Positions 25,455-34,357 of a stretch of 44,578 nucleotides of DNA are shown here, piece after piece. The stretch's first letter is position 1, and every line of letters starts with the position of its first letter. The translations under genes and the position numbers were made by a program. Under the pieces are notes generated by a model that was not told the DNA's origin, ran no database searches, and was given only the letters and a program-made list of their open reading frames with translations. Source of the stretch: Candidatus Poribacteria bacterium (GTDB taxonomy: Bacteria > Poribacteria > WGA-4E > WGA-3G); NCBI GenBank assembly GCA_012270795.1, contig JAAXHO010000194.1:1-44578 (forward strand). Reading direction: 5' to 3'.

Positions 25455-26399
25455 TTAAGCGCCTGGCGAACCAAAAGCACCACGAGGATCTGTCCAACCG
25501 AACGAATAACGCTCATCTGCCTTGAATCGTGCATTAGAGCTCGTGAAAGCGTTATCCTGTCCAAATTCTACCGGCATACGGGTGAAATATTTCAGGCCGT
25601 CTGGAGCGTCAGTCTTCAAGAACCATGCGTCTGGATCTGTCAGAAATGGCGTATACATATATCCATCACGTACGCTATTCATATCGCGAATGGCGTTGGT
25701 GGCGTTATTGGCCGTATCATTCTGAAGGACTGAACCCAGAATTCTTTGGGCATTGAACGACGATTGGCCAGCAGCCACAATCAGCTTCTCAGCCATCAGT
25801 GCAGCAGGCAATCCACGCGCATCCTGAACATTCTGTATCAGGCTAAGCATATCTTCCAGGGAAGCCTCAGAAAGGTCAGCATCGACCGTTAAGCGGTTCT
25901 GAAATGTACCACCCGATGGACCATTAGGATGAGTCAGTGAGAACAAGGGTTCACCATCACCGTCGATCATGGTGAAGTTAGCATCAAAGCCGTTGTTGTA
26001 GATGTTGTGCCCTTCGATCTCTTTGGTGATGTTCATCACGCGCGCAAGAGCACGTGCACCTTGATCGAGCTGTCCATAGAGTTCATCCTGGAGGGCCTCC
26101 TTAGTCACGATATAGCCCTTTGCAAACGTCGTATGGACATATTTTGGCGTGAAGCCCGTTCGCCTACTATCGAAGCTGATATCATCGCCTTCTGACTTAG
26201 CAAACGCTCTCGTGAAACCTTCTAATTGAACATCAACTTCGAATGCTTTGTTAGAAGTGTTGCTATCGAACATCATTGACCATTTGGGATCATGCTCACG
26301 CAGAGCATTACCAAAGACCGTATTGACGCCATCTTGTAGTAATCGGGAGACGCTACCTGTAGAGATAGTCCCCGCTTGGTTGTTAGTTCCAAAAGTCAT
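25455..26399 (-). CDS. Major capsid protein (HK97 fold, Mu gpT-like)
   Basis: 314 residues. Hallmarks: N-arm then FEVDVQLEGFTRAFAKSEGD (about 53-72), the TFAKGYIVTKEALQDELYGQ stretch (91-110), a P-domain with long helix, and a C-terminus RYSFGWTDPRGAFGSPGA typical of Mu gpT/marine podophage capsid proteins. Neighbours are a cement protein upstream and a terminator downstream. Strong ribosome site GGAGAT. Confidence 0.85.
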   Translation of the reverse strand: MTFGTNNQAGTISTGSVSRLLQDGVNTVFGNALREHDPKWSMMFDSNTSNKAFEVDVQLEGFTRAFAKSEGDDISFDSRRTGFTPKYVHTTFAKGYIVTKEALQDELYGQLDQGARALARVMNITKEIEGHNIYNNGFDANFTMIDGDGEPLFSLTHPNGPSGGTFQNRLTVDADLSEASLEDMLSLIQNVQDARGLPAALMAEKLIVAAGQSSFNAQRILGSVLQNDTANNATNAIRDMNSVRDGYMYTPFLTDPDAWFLKTDAPDGLKYFTRMPVEFGQDNAFTSSNARFKADERYSFGWTDPRGAFGSPGA

Positions 26400-26410
26400 G
26401 GGTTATCTCC

Positions 26411-26968
26411 TTAGATTCCAGTAGTACCAGTGTTAAGCGTAGAGTTGTTAACTCGAACCAATGCGCGATTACCAAGCACTTGATTATCATCCTCTAAAAG
26501 CTGGACGATTCGGAATGGCAGTGTATTGGTAGTCGCTACGCCTGTAGCATTCAATGTCATGTTGGACACAGTCAAGCCACCGCTAAGAGTTGCAGGATCA
26601 GGAACGATAGGAGCGTTCAGACCTACGTTTGCAGTGACTAATGGCCCATTGGCAACATCAACCTCATACAAAGCGAAAGGATCTACATTAACCTTAACAA
26701 AGGAATTAACAGAAGGAGTTCTGCCCGTATTTGATAGAGCTTCACCTTCAAAAGTTGGATCGACGGAGAAGATAACACCAGTGACCCCACCAGTTGAAGC
26801 AGCCGCCGCCGCTACTTGTGGAACGCCATCAGGGTCAGCATCACCAGTGATAACAACGACATCGCCTGGTGAATAACGAACTGCATCAGATGCAGGAATA
26901 TTGTAAGTAAATTGCTTGCCAGTCACATCCCCTTGGGAATGTGTTCGACTTAGACCGAAACCAGCCAT
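26411..26968 (-). CDS. Capsid cement/decoration protein (Gp24-like)
   Basis: 185 residues, beta-rich: RYSPGDVVVITGDADPDGVP (31-50), VTGVIFSVDPTFEG, VKVNVDPFALYEVDV. This matches my recollection of the 'structural cement protein Gp24' family, which usually lies just before a Mu gpT-like capsid gene. It would stabilise the expanded head. Confidence 0.7.
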   Translation of the reverse strand: MAGFGLSRTHSQGDVTGKQFTYNIPASDAVRYSPGDVVVITGDADPDGVPQVAAAAASTGGVTGVIFSVDPTFEGEALSNTGRTPSVNSFVKVNVDPFALYEVDVANGPLVTANVGLNAPIVPDPATLSGGLTVSNMTLNATGVATTNTLPFRIVQLLEDDNQVLGNRALVRVNNSTLNTGTTGI

Positions 26969-26989
26969 CAGTAAACCCTCAATTCAAAT

Positions 26990-27107
26990 TAATAGAAAAG
27001 TGTCGAATGCTCGCTAAGCCTGTTTAGCTGTCGCTCGCTAAATTTCAGTCAATCTAAGGCGGTTTACCTGATGGCTGTTGTATCTATCTAGTGCACAATG
27101 GCGAAAT
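26990..27107 (-). promoter_or_regulatory. Non-coding leader before cement and capsid genes
   Basis: The only sizeable gap in the head genes (139 bp). Contains a 9-bp direct repeat GCTCGCTAA at about 27012 and 27036, and on the minus strand a hairpin TTTAGC/GCTAAA that competes with a second pairing across the repeat. No clear -10 box. Possibly mRNA processing or stability element for the most abundant transcripts. Confidence 0.35.
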
Positions 27108-27581
27108 CTATCGGCGGGTAATCGCTGTCGTTCCGCCTTCTGCTTTGCCGCCTGGTTCAGGGGCATATTCTCCTTCACCTATAGCAGCTTCTTTCTCCAT
27201 TGTAGCACGCACGCGTTGACGCTTCAATTCTTGGTCTTCTTCCCACGATTCCATGTCAAGCTTCATTAGATACATCGTATCTGTACCGCTAACTCGAGTA
27301 TGGTTTTTACCCTGATCATCAGTGACATGCTCCCACCAGGCAGCATGTGCAGCAGCAACGCGTCCGCCTTTAATATTACTCTCAGCAAACCATCGATACT
27401 TAAAGTCTGGATCATTAATATACTGCCGAGGCACATCCAGGTTCTTACCAGCATTCATTGGAACACGTGGTGGACGCTTAGGACCTTTCGGCTTATCGGG
27501 ACGAGATCCAGAAGCACCAAGCGTAGTAGACATATCATTGCTAACTTGCGCTGAGGTATGAGTCTTTGAATTTTTAGCCAT
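27108..27581 (-). CDS. Hypothetical head-assembly protein, 157 aa
   Basis: Basic, Pro-rich start (GSRPDKPKGPKRPPRVP), then a conserved-looking core DVPRQYINDPDFKYRWFAES (about 49-68) and RVAAAHAAWWEHV, then a charged coil (EEDQELKRQRVRATMEKEA). Lies between scaffold and cement genes, so head assembly is the likely setting. Family not recognised by name. Confidence 0.6.
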   Translation of the reverse strand: MAKNSKTHTSAQVSNDMSTTLGASGSRPDKPKGPKRPPRVPMNAGKNLDVPRQYINDPDFKYRWFAESNIKGGRVAAAHAAWWEHVTDDQGKNHTRVSGTDTMYLMKLDMESWEEDQELKRQRVRATMEKEAAIGEGEYAPEPGGKAEGGTTAITRR

Positions 27582-28384
27582 TATCCTTCACTCCTGGAAT
27601 CTTTAACTGCTTGTAAGAATTTCTTTTCATCACCACCCCACATGCTGGAGCTGTTTTTCCAGATGCTGCGCTCTTCTGCCGTAAGGTCATTCATTGTTAG
27701 GTTGCGTGATGGTGCTTTTGTGTTTCCTGGAGGACTTCCACCTTCTGGAATAGGCGCTTTTCGAGCAGTCGGGTTAACATCTGCAAACTCTCTAGAGATA
27801 TCTTGATCCACCATGCGTAATGCATCCTCTTGAGTGTAATTCTGGCTCAAATAATGACTGAATTGAGCATTGGCATAGGCTGTTTTTGGACCTGGTTGCT
27901 GCACCCATGGGTTTTTTGCTTCCCATTCAGCAATTGCAGTGCTTTTAGTAGGTGCTGGCTCCTCCATTTGAGTAGGCATATTATCAATTTGCTGCTGATA
28001 GTGCTGCGCCTGCTGGACGTCCGAGTTAACAATGGCTGCATCTCGATCAGCCATCAGCTTTTCGCGTTGGAGCTTGAGTTGCTCGTTGTGGAAATCACGT
28101 TGAGACTTCAAGCGCTCATCAAATTCACGCTCTTTACGCTCAAGCTCCTTGGTCTTCTGCCGAATAGTCTTCAACGGCTCCTTGAGGGCCATGAATACTT
28201 CTGGTGATTGGTACATTTCAGGCTTTCCGCCTGCTGCAACATATTCCTCATAGGATTTATATCCCTGTTTGGCAGCAGCTTCACTTATATTCGGCTTATC
28301 TTGTATATTATCAGGCTTTGATTCGGTACTTTCACTAGGAGAATTACCCAATCCTTCTTGTATATTATCTTGGTTATCGCTCAT
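27581..28384 (-). CDS. Scaffolding protein
   Basis: 267 residues, acidic disordered N-terminus, long coiled coil in the middle (about 90-155: KELERKEREFDERLKSQRDF and following), and a short C-terminal domain with GNTKAPSRNLTMNDLTAEER. Placed between portal and capsid genes like P22 gene 8. It would guide procapsid assembly and leave before packaging. No protease gene is seen nearby. Confidence 0.7.
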   Translation of the reverse strand: MSDNQDNIQEGLGNSPSESTESKPDNIQDKPNISEAAAKQGYKSYEEYVAAGGKPEMYQSPEVFMALKEPLKTIRQKTKELERKEREFDERLKSQRDFHNEQLKLQREKLMADRDAAIVNSDVQQAQHYQQQIDNMPTQMEEPAPTKSTAIAEWEAKNPWVQQPGPKTAYANAQFSHYLSQNYTQEDALRMVDQDISREFADVNPTARKAPIPEGGSPPGNTKAPSRNLTMNDLTAEERSIWKNSSSMWGGDEKKFLQAVKDSRSEG

Positions 28385-28782
28385 TATGATTCCTCTCTGT
28401 TAACAACACCAACAATGTGAGAATCCGGTATGTATCTCCAGCGCTCATAGCCTGGAACAATGCACTTCTTGCCTTCGTAAGCACGGAATTCCACCATATC
28501 TCCTATTTCTAGGCCCCATTTTTGATAGGGATGGCGCGGTTCTATAGTCAATGCAGGGTCTTTTTCACAACCCTCCCAGCCATTGTAAGCAGTAGACCCC
28601 ACAGCACGTAGATAACCCACCTCTTCTGCTGATTGCTCTCGCCCCTGGTCTCCTAGATAAATTCCTCCAGCACTCTCAGACTCAACCTCTACTACTTCTA
28701 CAAGCACGTAAAACCCCAGTGGCTTAGCAGGCATATCAGAATTAACTTTGATCTTGGCTAGTGTTTCGCTATGACTTGGCAT
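28384..28782 (-). CDS. GroES-like co-chaperonin
   Basis: 132 residues. Residues 19-45 (AKPLGFYVLVEVVEVESESA then GGIYLG) fit the opening strand and the mobile loop of GroES, where a hydrophobic tripeptide (here IYL) docks on GroEL. Later strands GYLRAVGSTAYN and GDMVEFRAYEGKKCIVPG also fit; the acidic insert around 68-90 is longer than in GroES. No GroEL is present, so it should work with host GroEL, like T4 gp31, probably for folding this phage's capsid protein. Confidence 0.75.
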   Translation of the reverse strand: MPSHSETLAKIKVNSDMPAKPLGFYVLVEVVEVESESAGGIYLGDQGREQSAEEVGYLRAVGSTAYNGWEGCEKDPALTIEPRHPYQKWGLEIGDMVEFRAYEGKKCIVPGYERWRYIPDSHIVGVVNREES

Positions 28783-29038
28783 TTTGTGTCTCTCTGTGTT
28801 GTTTAAGTAATTCTTCTAAGTTATAGGAAGGAATATTTGGGTGTTGTGAGCATATCTCATCAAATAAAGGACATTTTCCATAAAATTCATGATTAAAACT
28901 TACATGATTAAATTCACGAAATGACCCTTCAAATCCAATTTTTTGGAAATATCCTGATAATACAAATCCATGATCTCTATGACTTTTCATAAATTGATCA
29001 CTAACTAATATTTTACCTATTCTAGCTTTCTTGACCAT
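28769..29038 (-). CDS. Hypothetical protein, 89 aa
   Basis: Start at 29038 (or 29041) after GAGGG; the longer frame overlaps the neighbour too far. Contains HRDHGFVLSGYFQKIGFEGS and a helical C-terminus (LEELLKQHRETQ). Fills the gap exactly between its neighbours. More AT-rich than the portal. Not recognised. Confidence 0.5.
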   Translation of the reverse strand: MVKKARIGKILVSDQFMKSHRDHGFVLSGYFQKIGFEGSFREFNHVSFNHEFYGKCPLFDEICSQHPNIPSYNLEELLKQHRETQNAKS

Positions 29039-29282
29039 CATCAACGCCCTCTGGTGTCCATGTAAGAATCTGATCCACAAACTCACGATAGGCCTCTCGT
29101 TTGATAGCCATAATCGATAGCTTTTCCATAGAATCCGTAGGCAATGGATCAATCATGCAATCCATGTACGTGCGTTCAAGGTCTTTCAGTAGATGCTGTG
29201 TGACAGTGTGTGCATACCAGTCTTGAAACTGGTCCTTATCCACCGCCGGTAGGTATAACTTGGGTTGGTCGTTGTTGAACAT
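29022..29282 (-). CDS. Hypothetical protein, 86 aa
   Basis: Preceded by a strong AAGGAG inside the 3' end of the portal gene. Mostly helical (QFQDWYAHTVTQHLLKDLER), acidic. Similar short helical proteins often follow portals. Not recognised. Confidence 0.6.
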   Translation of the reverse strand: MFNNDQPKLYLPAVDKDQFQDWYAHTVTQHLLKDLERTYMDCMIDPLPTDSMEKLSIMAIKREAYREFVDQILTWTPEGVDDGQES

Positions 29283-31419
29283 TTTGGGCTCCTTGTGCCT
29301 CGAGTAAATCTCTTATCTTCATAGTCTGATCAGTTAAGGTTCCGATCATTGAAGTGTACATCTGTATGCCGTTCTTGACGTCTTCGGTCTCTGCTTTCTC
29401 AAGGTTCAGGATAATCGTTGACTCAATCTCTGCGATTTGAGCCTGTGTCTTATCTGCCTCTGCGAATAGCTTCTGGACCTCTGCGTCAGTGCGGAAGTTC
29501 AATCTATCTAGCTCACCTTTGGCTAACGCAACCTGCGCTGCAGTGAGTTCTATCTGTTGCTGCTGTTGCTGTGCAAGTAATTCTTGCTGTTGCTGCAGCT
29601 GTTGTATCTGTTCCTGCTCTTCTGGAGTCATGGTAGACTCATCGAAGATTCTATCTATGTCTTGCGACCCGATGGCATCGAAATAGTTCCTTAGGATAAG
29701 TTTGGCATTGCCACCAACCTGAACCACGCGATCAAACTGCTCCATCTCAACTGTAGCCAGCTGGATGCGCTGCATCTTGCTAGCCATCTCAGCACTGGCA
29801 ACAGGTTGGATATCCATATTCTCAGTATTGAAATCAGCAAATGAACTGGCCTGCGGCTCGTCCAGAATTTCTCGGTATAACTCAGGGTCAAAGAAATTCT
29901 TATTGAGCCTAAACATTACCTGGAATTCTTTGGCTTGAGAGTCCAGCATGGAAGACATCAGGGCTGAAGTAGGTATTAGATTCTCCTGCACAATGGCAAG
30001 CGCTGTCGTAGGAGCCGTATTTGGCTGGATTATTCCACCCGTATCGATTGCGCCTGCGAAGTTCTGTCCCTGTGCTTCTAGCTTCTCATTAAGAGCAAAT
30101 AGGGTCTGTGAAGGCTCTGGTTGAGGATTAGGGAAAAAACCTCTTGCCAAGTTCTCCGGTGACAACTCTGTGCTTATCCACTCCCCAATACGCATACGTA
30201 GAGGACCCATCTTCTTGCGTACATTGCGGGCCATGAAACCACCCCCAACATTACGTAATGTTCCAGAATCGGTCAGCTGGTTAGTACTAGAGTTAATGCC
30301 CTGTGTAATGGCTCCTAATAGATGCGAGTATCCAAGACCTAGGAATGTTCCATCCGGAGAAGGAATGAACTCATACTTGGTGATATTTACCATAGGATCT
30401 ACACGAATGATCTCCATACCACTAAGATCTGGTTCCTTTGGCATCGATTCTTGGCGTTGAGCCTTGTCCTGGACATCAGCTATGATCATCTTCTTAAGAT
30501 TGGAAATACGCTGATTACGCTGTACTACAATCGATTCCATATCAAAACGTGCAGTTATTCTTACAACTTGAGAGCTATTCTCATGGATTGTGACAGTATA
30601 TGGCTCTTCTATGCCATCACCGTCCAGGTCATACCAAGTCTGCTGAACGAGGAATCTATTAGAGTTCTCTTCAGCCTGGTCAACACCATCTTCTTCATTC
30701 GATCCCTTATCACCTTGTGAATCTACAGGATATATCTCAACATCTCGCCACATGCCACTACGCTGCTTCTGAATAACCTCGTCGAAGCTAAAATCCTTAA
30801 GTATCGTAAAGGACCGGCACTTACGCATGCTGGTGGTAGCTTGGTTTACAGCGAAGTTAGGATACTGTATCAGACAACTCTCATTCTTTTGCTCAAGAGG
30901 ATTAAACTCTGTGATCTTGAAGATAGTGCCGGTATTGGCCACAGAGTAATACAGGCGCTTCTGGTCATCACGATAGTCTGGCATCTCGTAGTTGACCTGG
31001 TAGTTCATGACCTCCTGGATACGATCAGCACGCTCTTTTTTCATGCCATCTGGATCACGGCCTATGATAGCCACCTTGACTAGCTTGTCACCACGCAACA
31101 ACTCGAGCTTAGCCCTGTTACCGAAGTTGATAGATGCCTGAGACAGCAATGGGCTCTTGAAGTTACTCGCGCCCTCCCATGGAATAGACTTGGTCTTGAA
31201 CTCCTGCTTCATCAGCTTCAAGCCTTCTTTGACGCTCTCCATCCACTCATGCATGGACTGGAGATCCTCGTCAAATTGGCGTTTAACACGCTCAGCAAGA
31301 TCATCGAGGGTATCCTTATCGATATCCTCAGCGATATTGTCTCGGTTAATATATCCCGTAAGAGTCTTGATTCCTGACTTTGGGCTTATATCTTCTACTT
31401 TGCGTGCTGCTTCTGCCAT
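29236..31419 (-). CDS. Portal protein (P22-like)
   Basis: 727 residues, nearly the length of P22 gp1 (725). N-terminal helical stem and wing (WEGASNFKSPLLSQASINFG, WYDLDGDGIEEPYTVTI), crown region (FLGLGYSHLLGAITQGIN), and a Gln-rich coiled coil at about 600-645 (EEQEQIQQLQQQQELLAQQQ), matching the alpha-helical barrel of P22 portal. Forms the dodecameric DNA gate. Its 3' end overlaps the next gene by 47 bp. Confidence 0.85.
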   Translation of the reverse strand: MAEAARKVEDISPKSGIKTLTGYINRDNIAEDIDKDTLDDLAERVKRQFDEDLQSMHEWMESVKEGLKLMKQEFKTKSIPWEGASNFKSPLLSQASINFGNRAKLELLRGDKLVKVAIIGRDPDGMKKERADRIQEVMNYQVNYEMPDYRDDQKRLYYSVANTGTIFKITEFNPLEQKNESCLIQYPNFAVNQATTSMRKCRSFTILKDFSFDEVIQKQRSGMWRDVEIYPVDSQGDKGSNEEDGVDQAEENSNRFLVQQTWYDLDGDGIEEPYTVTIHENSSQVVRITARFDMESIVVQRNQRISNLKKMIIADVQDKAQRQESMPKEPDLSGMEIIRVDPMVNITKYEFIPSPDGTFLGLGYSHLLGAITQGINSSTNQLTDSGTLRNVGGGFMARNVRKKMGPLRMRIGEWISTELSPENLARGFFPNPQPEPSQTLFALNEKLEAQGQNFAGAIDTGGIIQPNTAPTTALAIVQENLIPTSALMSSMLDSQAKEFQVMFRLNKNFFDPELYREILDEPQASSFADFNTENMDIQPVASAEMASKMQRIQLATVEMEQFDRVVQVGGNAKLILRNYFDAIGSQDIDRIFDESTMTPEEQEQIQQLQQQQELLAQQQQQQIELTAAQVALAKGELDRLNFRTDAEVQKLFAEADKTQAQIAEIESTIILNLEKAETEDVKNGIQMYTSMIGTLTDQTMKIRDLLEAQGAQNVQQRPTQVIPTGGG

Positions 31420-31435
31420 GATTTACCCTAATATA

Positions 31436-31558
31436 TCAGTTCAAAAATACTTGAATATGATTCCAGCCATAAAGCATCATCGCTGCTACGAAATAAGTCC
31501 ATAATTTAGCATCTAGTACTACATCAGTTGGTGGTTTTTTTGGGTCGAATTTTTTCAT
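31436..31558 (-). CDS. Small membrane peptide between terminase and portal, 40 aa
   Basis: ATG at 31558 behind GAGGAAAAC; stop TGA at 31436-31438. Basic N-terminus MKKFDPKKPP then a hydrophobic stretch (WTYFVAAMMLYGW). It fills the gap exactly between the large terminase and the portal. Similar one-TM peptides at this place exist in some marine podophages. Function unknown. Confidence 0.5.
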   Translation of the reverse strand: MKKFDPKKPPTDVVLDAKLWTYFVAAMMLYGWNHIQVFLN

Positions 31559-31572
31559 TGTTTTCCTCTCTG

Positions 31573-33033
31573 TTAGTATCCCATAGCACTAGCATCATCA
31601 CGATAATAATCGTCCTCATAGTCATCATCAGCTATGAGATCCTGCTTATAGATAGCCTCTCTTTTCATCATAATGGCGTATCTGATGGCGTCTATTATAT
31701 CATCTTTTATTTTAACAATCTTTGCGCTCCCGTCAGGCATTGTTTTTGTGTGATATTGCCTAAGTTCTTCGAATGCTTCGTGCAGGTCTGAGAAGATACG
31801 CAATTGGCCGTTCTTAAACATCGCATTCATCTTGACGATGCCTAGGTTTACACTAACGCCTCCAGCCTCCCAGGTGGCGTGCTCATCCAAGAGGTAGAAT
31901 CCTTCCTCAATGTAGGTATCTCGCTTCTCCTTCCCTGTTTCCCTGGTTTGCAGTCCGTCTGAGGGCCATGCTACAGGCACTCCTTCTGCCCAATTTTTAG
32001 TAGCCCTCCAGGCTCTGTGCGGCTCCAGCTTGCTTTTCTTGAATGCATGAGTTACATAGATAACATCGTTATCTTCATCAATAGCCAGCTGGATCATGGC
32101 CCATGGGTGATCCCATCCAAAATCCATGCCGTTAATGATCTTGAAGTGGAGTGGTATTTCGAACCGATCGCATTTAACCCAATCCTCATCCATCTCAAAG
32201 ATAAGGCCGGCACCCATCAAAGGCACACCTTTACTACGCATATCTCGCTGATAAGGAGGGTAATTGGCCAAGATAATGACTTTCTTCTCTTCCGTGATAT
32301 GAGGAGCATCATCCCATGTGGCAGTCATCATGGCTTGTCCAGGGTTATCCTCATCCATGAAGTTACATACTAACTCCGTCTTGCCGTTCTCTGGCGTAAA
32401 GGTGAGTATGCCACGACCACCTTTGCCCATATCTCCGTTGATAGTCCTGGTGACAACCTGTGGATAAATCTCTGGGTCCTCTGGTTCTTCATCAATGTGA
32501 TACCAATCCACAACGTCACCCATGAGAGCGTGCTGTCCTTGGGAATAGGACCAGAACTGACAACGGGCTATGCCGCGCACGTGTTGCACCTGGACTTCCC
32601 TCATAGCTCGAGGAGTACCAGTCATTGGTATCTTACCTAGTATCTTCTCTTTGGGAATATAACCACCAGTGAACTCACCCTCTACCAGATCACCAAACAG
32701 TTTCTTCTGTAGTAAGTCTCGAGTCTTCTCTCCTGAGTATCCCAGTAGCCAGCATAGAGGAGGAAAGTCAAACTTATGACCCTCCCAATCCTCTGGGTAT
32801 TCCCCTAAAAGGTGATAGGCATCAATGGAGCAACCAGTGCGAGATTTCCCGACCTGGTTAGCTGCCATTAATAGTGCAGATAGGTTGTCTTTGGTAAGAG
32901 CATTGAAACGATGCTGCCAGTCATACCAGCTACGGGCAATGAGTGTGAGCTTGTTCTTACGATTCCACTCCAGCTTGGCTTGCTGGAGCTTCACTTTCTC
33001 AATCTTTAGTGCCAGCTGCGATTTCGCGCTCAT
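31573..33033 (-). CDS. Terminase large subunit
   Basis: 486 residues. ATPase: Walker A AANQVGKSRTG (57-67), Walker B and catalytic Glu in WYHIDEE (177-183). RNase H-like nuclease: MDFGWDHP (303-310), a mid Asp in WPSDG, and DDIIDAIRYA near the C-terminus. An acidic tail (DDDYEDDYYRDD) closes it. It lies directly after the P22 gp3-like small subunit, so headful packaging is likely, matching the circular map. Confidence 0.9.
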   Translation of the reverse strand: MSAKSQLALKIEKVKLQQAKLEWNRKNKLTLIARSWYDWQHRFNALTKDNLSALLMAANQVGKSRTGCSIDAYHLLGEYPEDWEGHKFDFPPLCWLLGYSGEKTRDLLQKKLFGDLVEGEFTGGYIPKEKILGKIPMTGTPRAMREVQVQHVRGIARCQFWSYSQGQHALMGDVVDWYHIDEEPEDPEIYPQVVTRTINGDMGKGGRGILTFTPENGKTELVCNFMDEDNPGQAMMTATWDDAPHITEEKKVIILANYPPYQRDMRSKGVPLMGAGLIFEMDEDWVKCDRFEIPLHFKIINGMDFGWDHPWAMIQLAIDEDNDVIYVTHAFKKSKLEPHRAWRATKNWAEGVPVAWPSDGLQTRETGKEKRDTYIEEGFYLLDEHATWEAGGVSVNLGIVKMNAMFKNGQLRIFSDLHEAFEELRQYHTKTMPDGSAKIVKIKDDIIDAIRYAIMMKREAIYKQDLIADDDYEDDYYRDDASAMGY

Positions 33034-33535
33034 TATCCTCTATCATCCTATCTAGCTCTGCCTCTGAGAGGTCGTGTAAGCCCATTTTGCCCTCTATTTT
33101 CGTCTCCTGCTTATCAGCTAGGCCTAGCTCTCTGGAGATGATATTCGAGTTCAGGAGGTCTGCTGCGGCACCTGAGAGCTTCTGTTCAAAGATAACACTT
33201 TCTATTTGCTCAGCGATGTTCGAATATTCGGCATCATGCTTATATTTTGACCAAGTCGCAGAGCCTATACCCATATGCACAAACATCCCTCTAAGTGTCA
33301 TGGCTCTCATCTTGCCAATCTGAGCTCTGGTTATATCTCCTTGGTTATTAAACACCTTTTCCTCAATAAGAGGTCGACTATCTACCCACTCGAAATAAGC
33401 TACCGCTCTTTCCCACATTTCTGCTGGGCTTGCGAAGGATCGCGGTCTTCCCTGATTACTAGCGAGTCTCCACAGCTGATTACCAGGCTTGAACTGGCTA
33501 GCTATATCACCTCTCTCTGGCTTATCTTCGCTCAT
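32999..33535 (-). CDS. Terminase small subunit (P22 gp3-like)
   Basis: 178 residues. Begins with a polar tail and FKPGNQLWRLASNQGRPRSF, then WERAVAYFEW and the helical core (GMFVHMGIGSATWSKYKHD), typical of the gp3 family that recognises pac and recruits the large subunit. Overlaps the large subunit by 35 bp. Confidence 0.8.
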   Translation of the reverse strand: MSEDKPERGDIASQFKPGNQLWRLASNQGRPRSFASPAEMWERAVAYFEWVDSRPLIEEKVFNNQGDITRAQIGKMRAMTLRGMFVHMGIGSATWSKYKHDAEYSNIAEQIESVIFEQKLSGAAADLLNSNIISRELGLADKQETKIEGKMGLHDLSEAELDRMIEDNEREIAAGTKD

Positions 33536-33548
33536 TAGTCCTCCTGGG

Positions 33549-33923
33549 TTATTTGCTGTAAAACTTCTCTACACGACCATCTGAAAAAGGACTTGCCTCT
33601 TCAGGGAGATGATACTTGGTTGTATCATCAACCTTAAATAATCCTCTTTTACGGTCCCTCCTATTGATAGCTTCCATTTGTAATTTCTGATATTCCAAGT
33701 TAGCCTTCAGGAAAGCCTCCTGTGTTTCCCTCTCAAAGTCAAAAACGTTGATAATTTTAAGACTACTTAGATCCGATCGATACACATTCCCACTATTGAT
33801 ATCCACCACAATGGCCTCAGCTCCTACTTGAGCATGAATGTATTGTGAGATATAGACTTCACGCTCTTGATCGATAGCATCTGTGTATATAGCTTTCTCT
33901 TTACCCTCTGGTACAGTTACCAT
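33549..33923 (-). CDS. Hypothetical protein, 124 aa (paralogue of the next upstream gene)
   Basis: N-terminal domain begins VTVPEGKEKAIY and has AIVVDINSGNVYRSDLSSLK; C-terminus is charged (INRRDRKRGLFKVDD). The first 65 residues share layout with the 146-aa protein at 33917-34357 (VPEGK, then A(L)IV-I, then L..V..F..E), so the two are probably duplicates. Not recognised otherwise. Confidence 0.55.
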   Translation of the reverse strand: MVTVPEGKEKAIYTDAIDQEREVYISQYIHAQVGAEAIVVDINSGNVYRSDLSSLKIINVFDFERETQEAFLKANLEYQKLQMEAINRRDRKRGLFKVDDTTKYHLPEEASPFSDGRVEKFYSK

Positions 33924-34357
33924 CCCTTTTCCTCCATAAATTTAACAAATTCTTCATTCTTTTTTGCATCACTTAAATTACTAAATGCAGGGTGCTCATC
34001 AATAGCTCGTAATGTTCCTCCAAAATGCATTTTATCAAGATTTCCTGAAAGGATAGAATTGGCACCTTTTTTCAGCCTATCATTAAGCTCTGGAGGATTC
34101 TCTATTCCTTCCATTACACGATCAGCTCCATTCTTTGATAGATTGATAGGGGGCACTCTAGGGAATGGAGGTTCAACCTCAAACTGATCAACAACCTCTA
34201 ACAAATCAATATGAAGCTCATAAATAATTGAATCATGGATCCCTACAATTAATGCATGGTGTCCATTGAATTCTAAAATATAGCCTCTATGCTTAGCCGA
34301 TGAATGCTCATTTAAACGAAAAAGCACTCTTGTCTTACCCTCTGGAACATTAAGCAT
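33917..34357 (-). CDS. Hypothetical protein, 146 aa (paralogue of 33549-33923)
   Basis: Starts LNVPEGKTRVLFRLNEHSS, a small beta domain with HHALIVGIHDSIIYELHIDL, then a helical C-terminus with EFVKFMEEKGW. The N-terminal domain matches the neighbour downstream. Lies just before the terminase genes; role unknown. Confidence 0.55.
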   Translation of the reverse strand: MLNVPEGKTRVLFRLNEHSSAKHRGYILEFNGHHALIVGIHDSIIYELHIDLLEVVDQFEVEPPFPRVPPINLSKNGADRVMEGIENPPELNDRLKKGANSILSGNLDKMHFGGTLRAIDEHPAFSNLSDAKKNEEFVKFMEEKGW

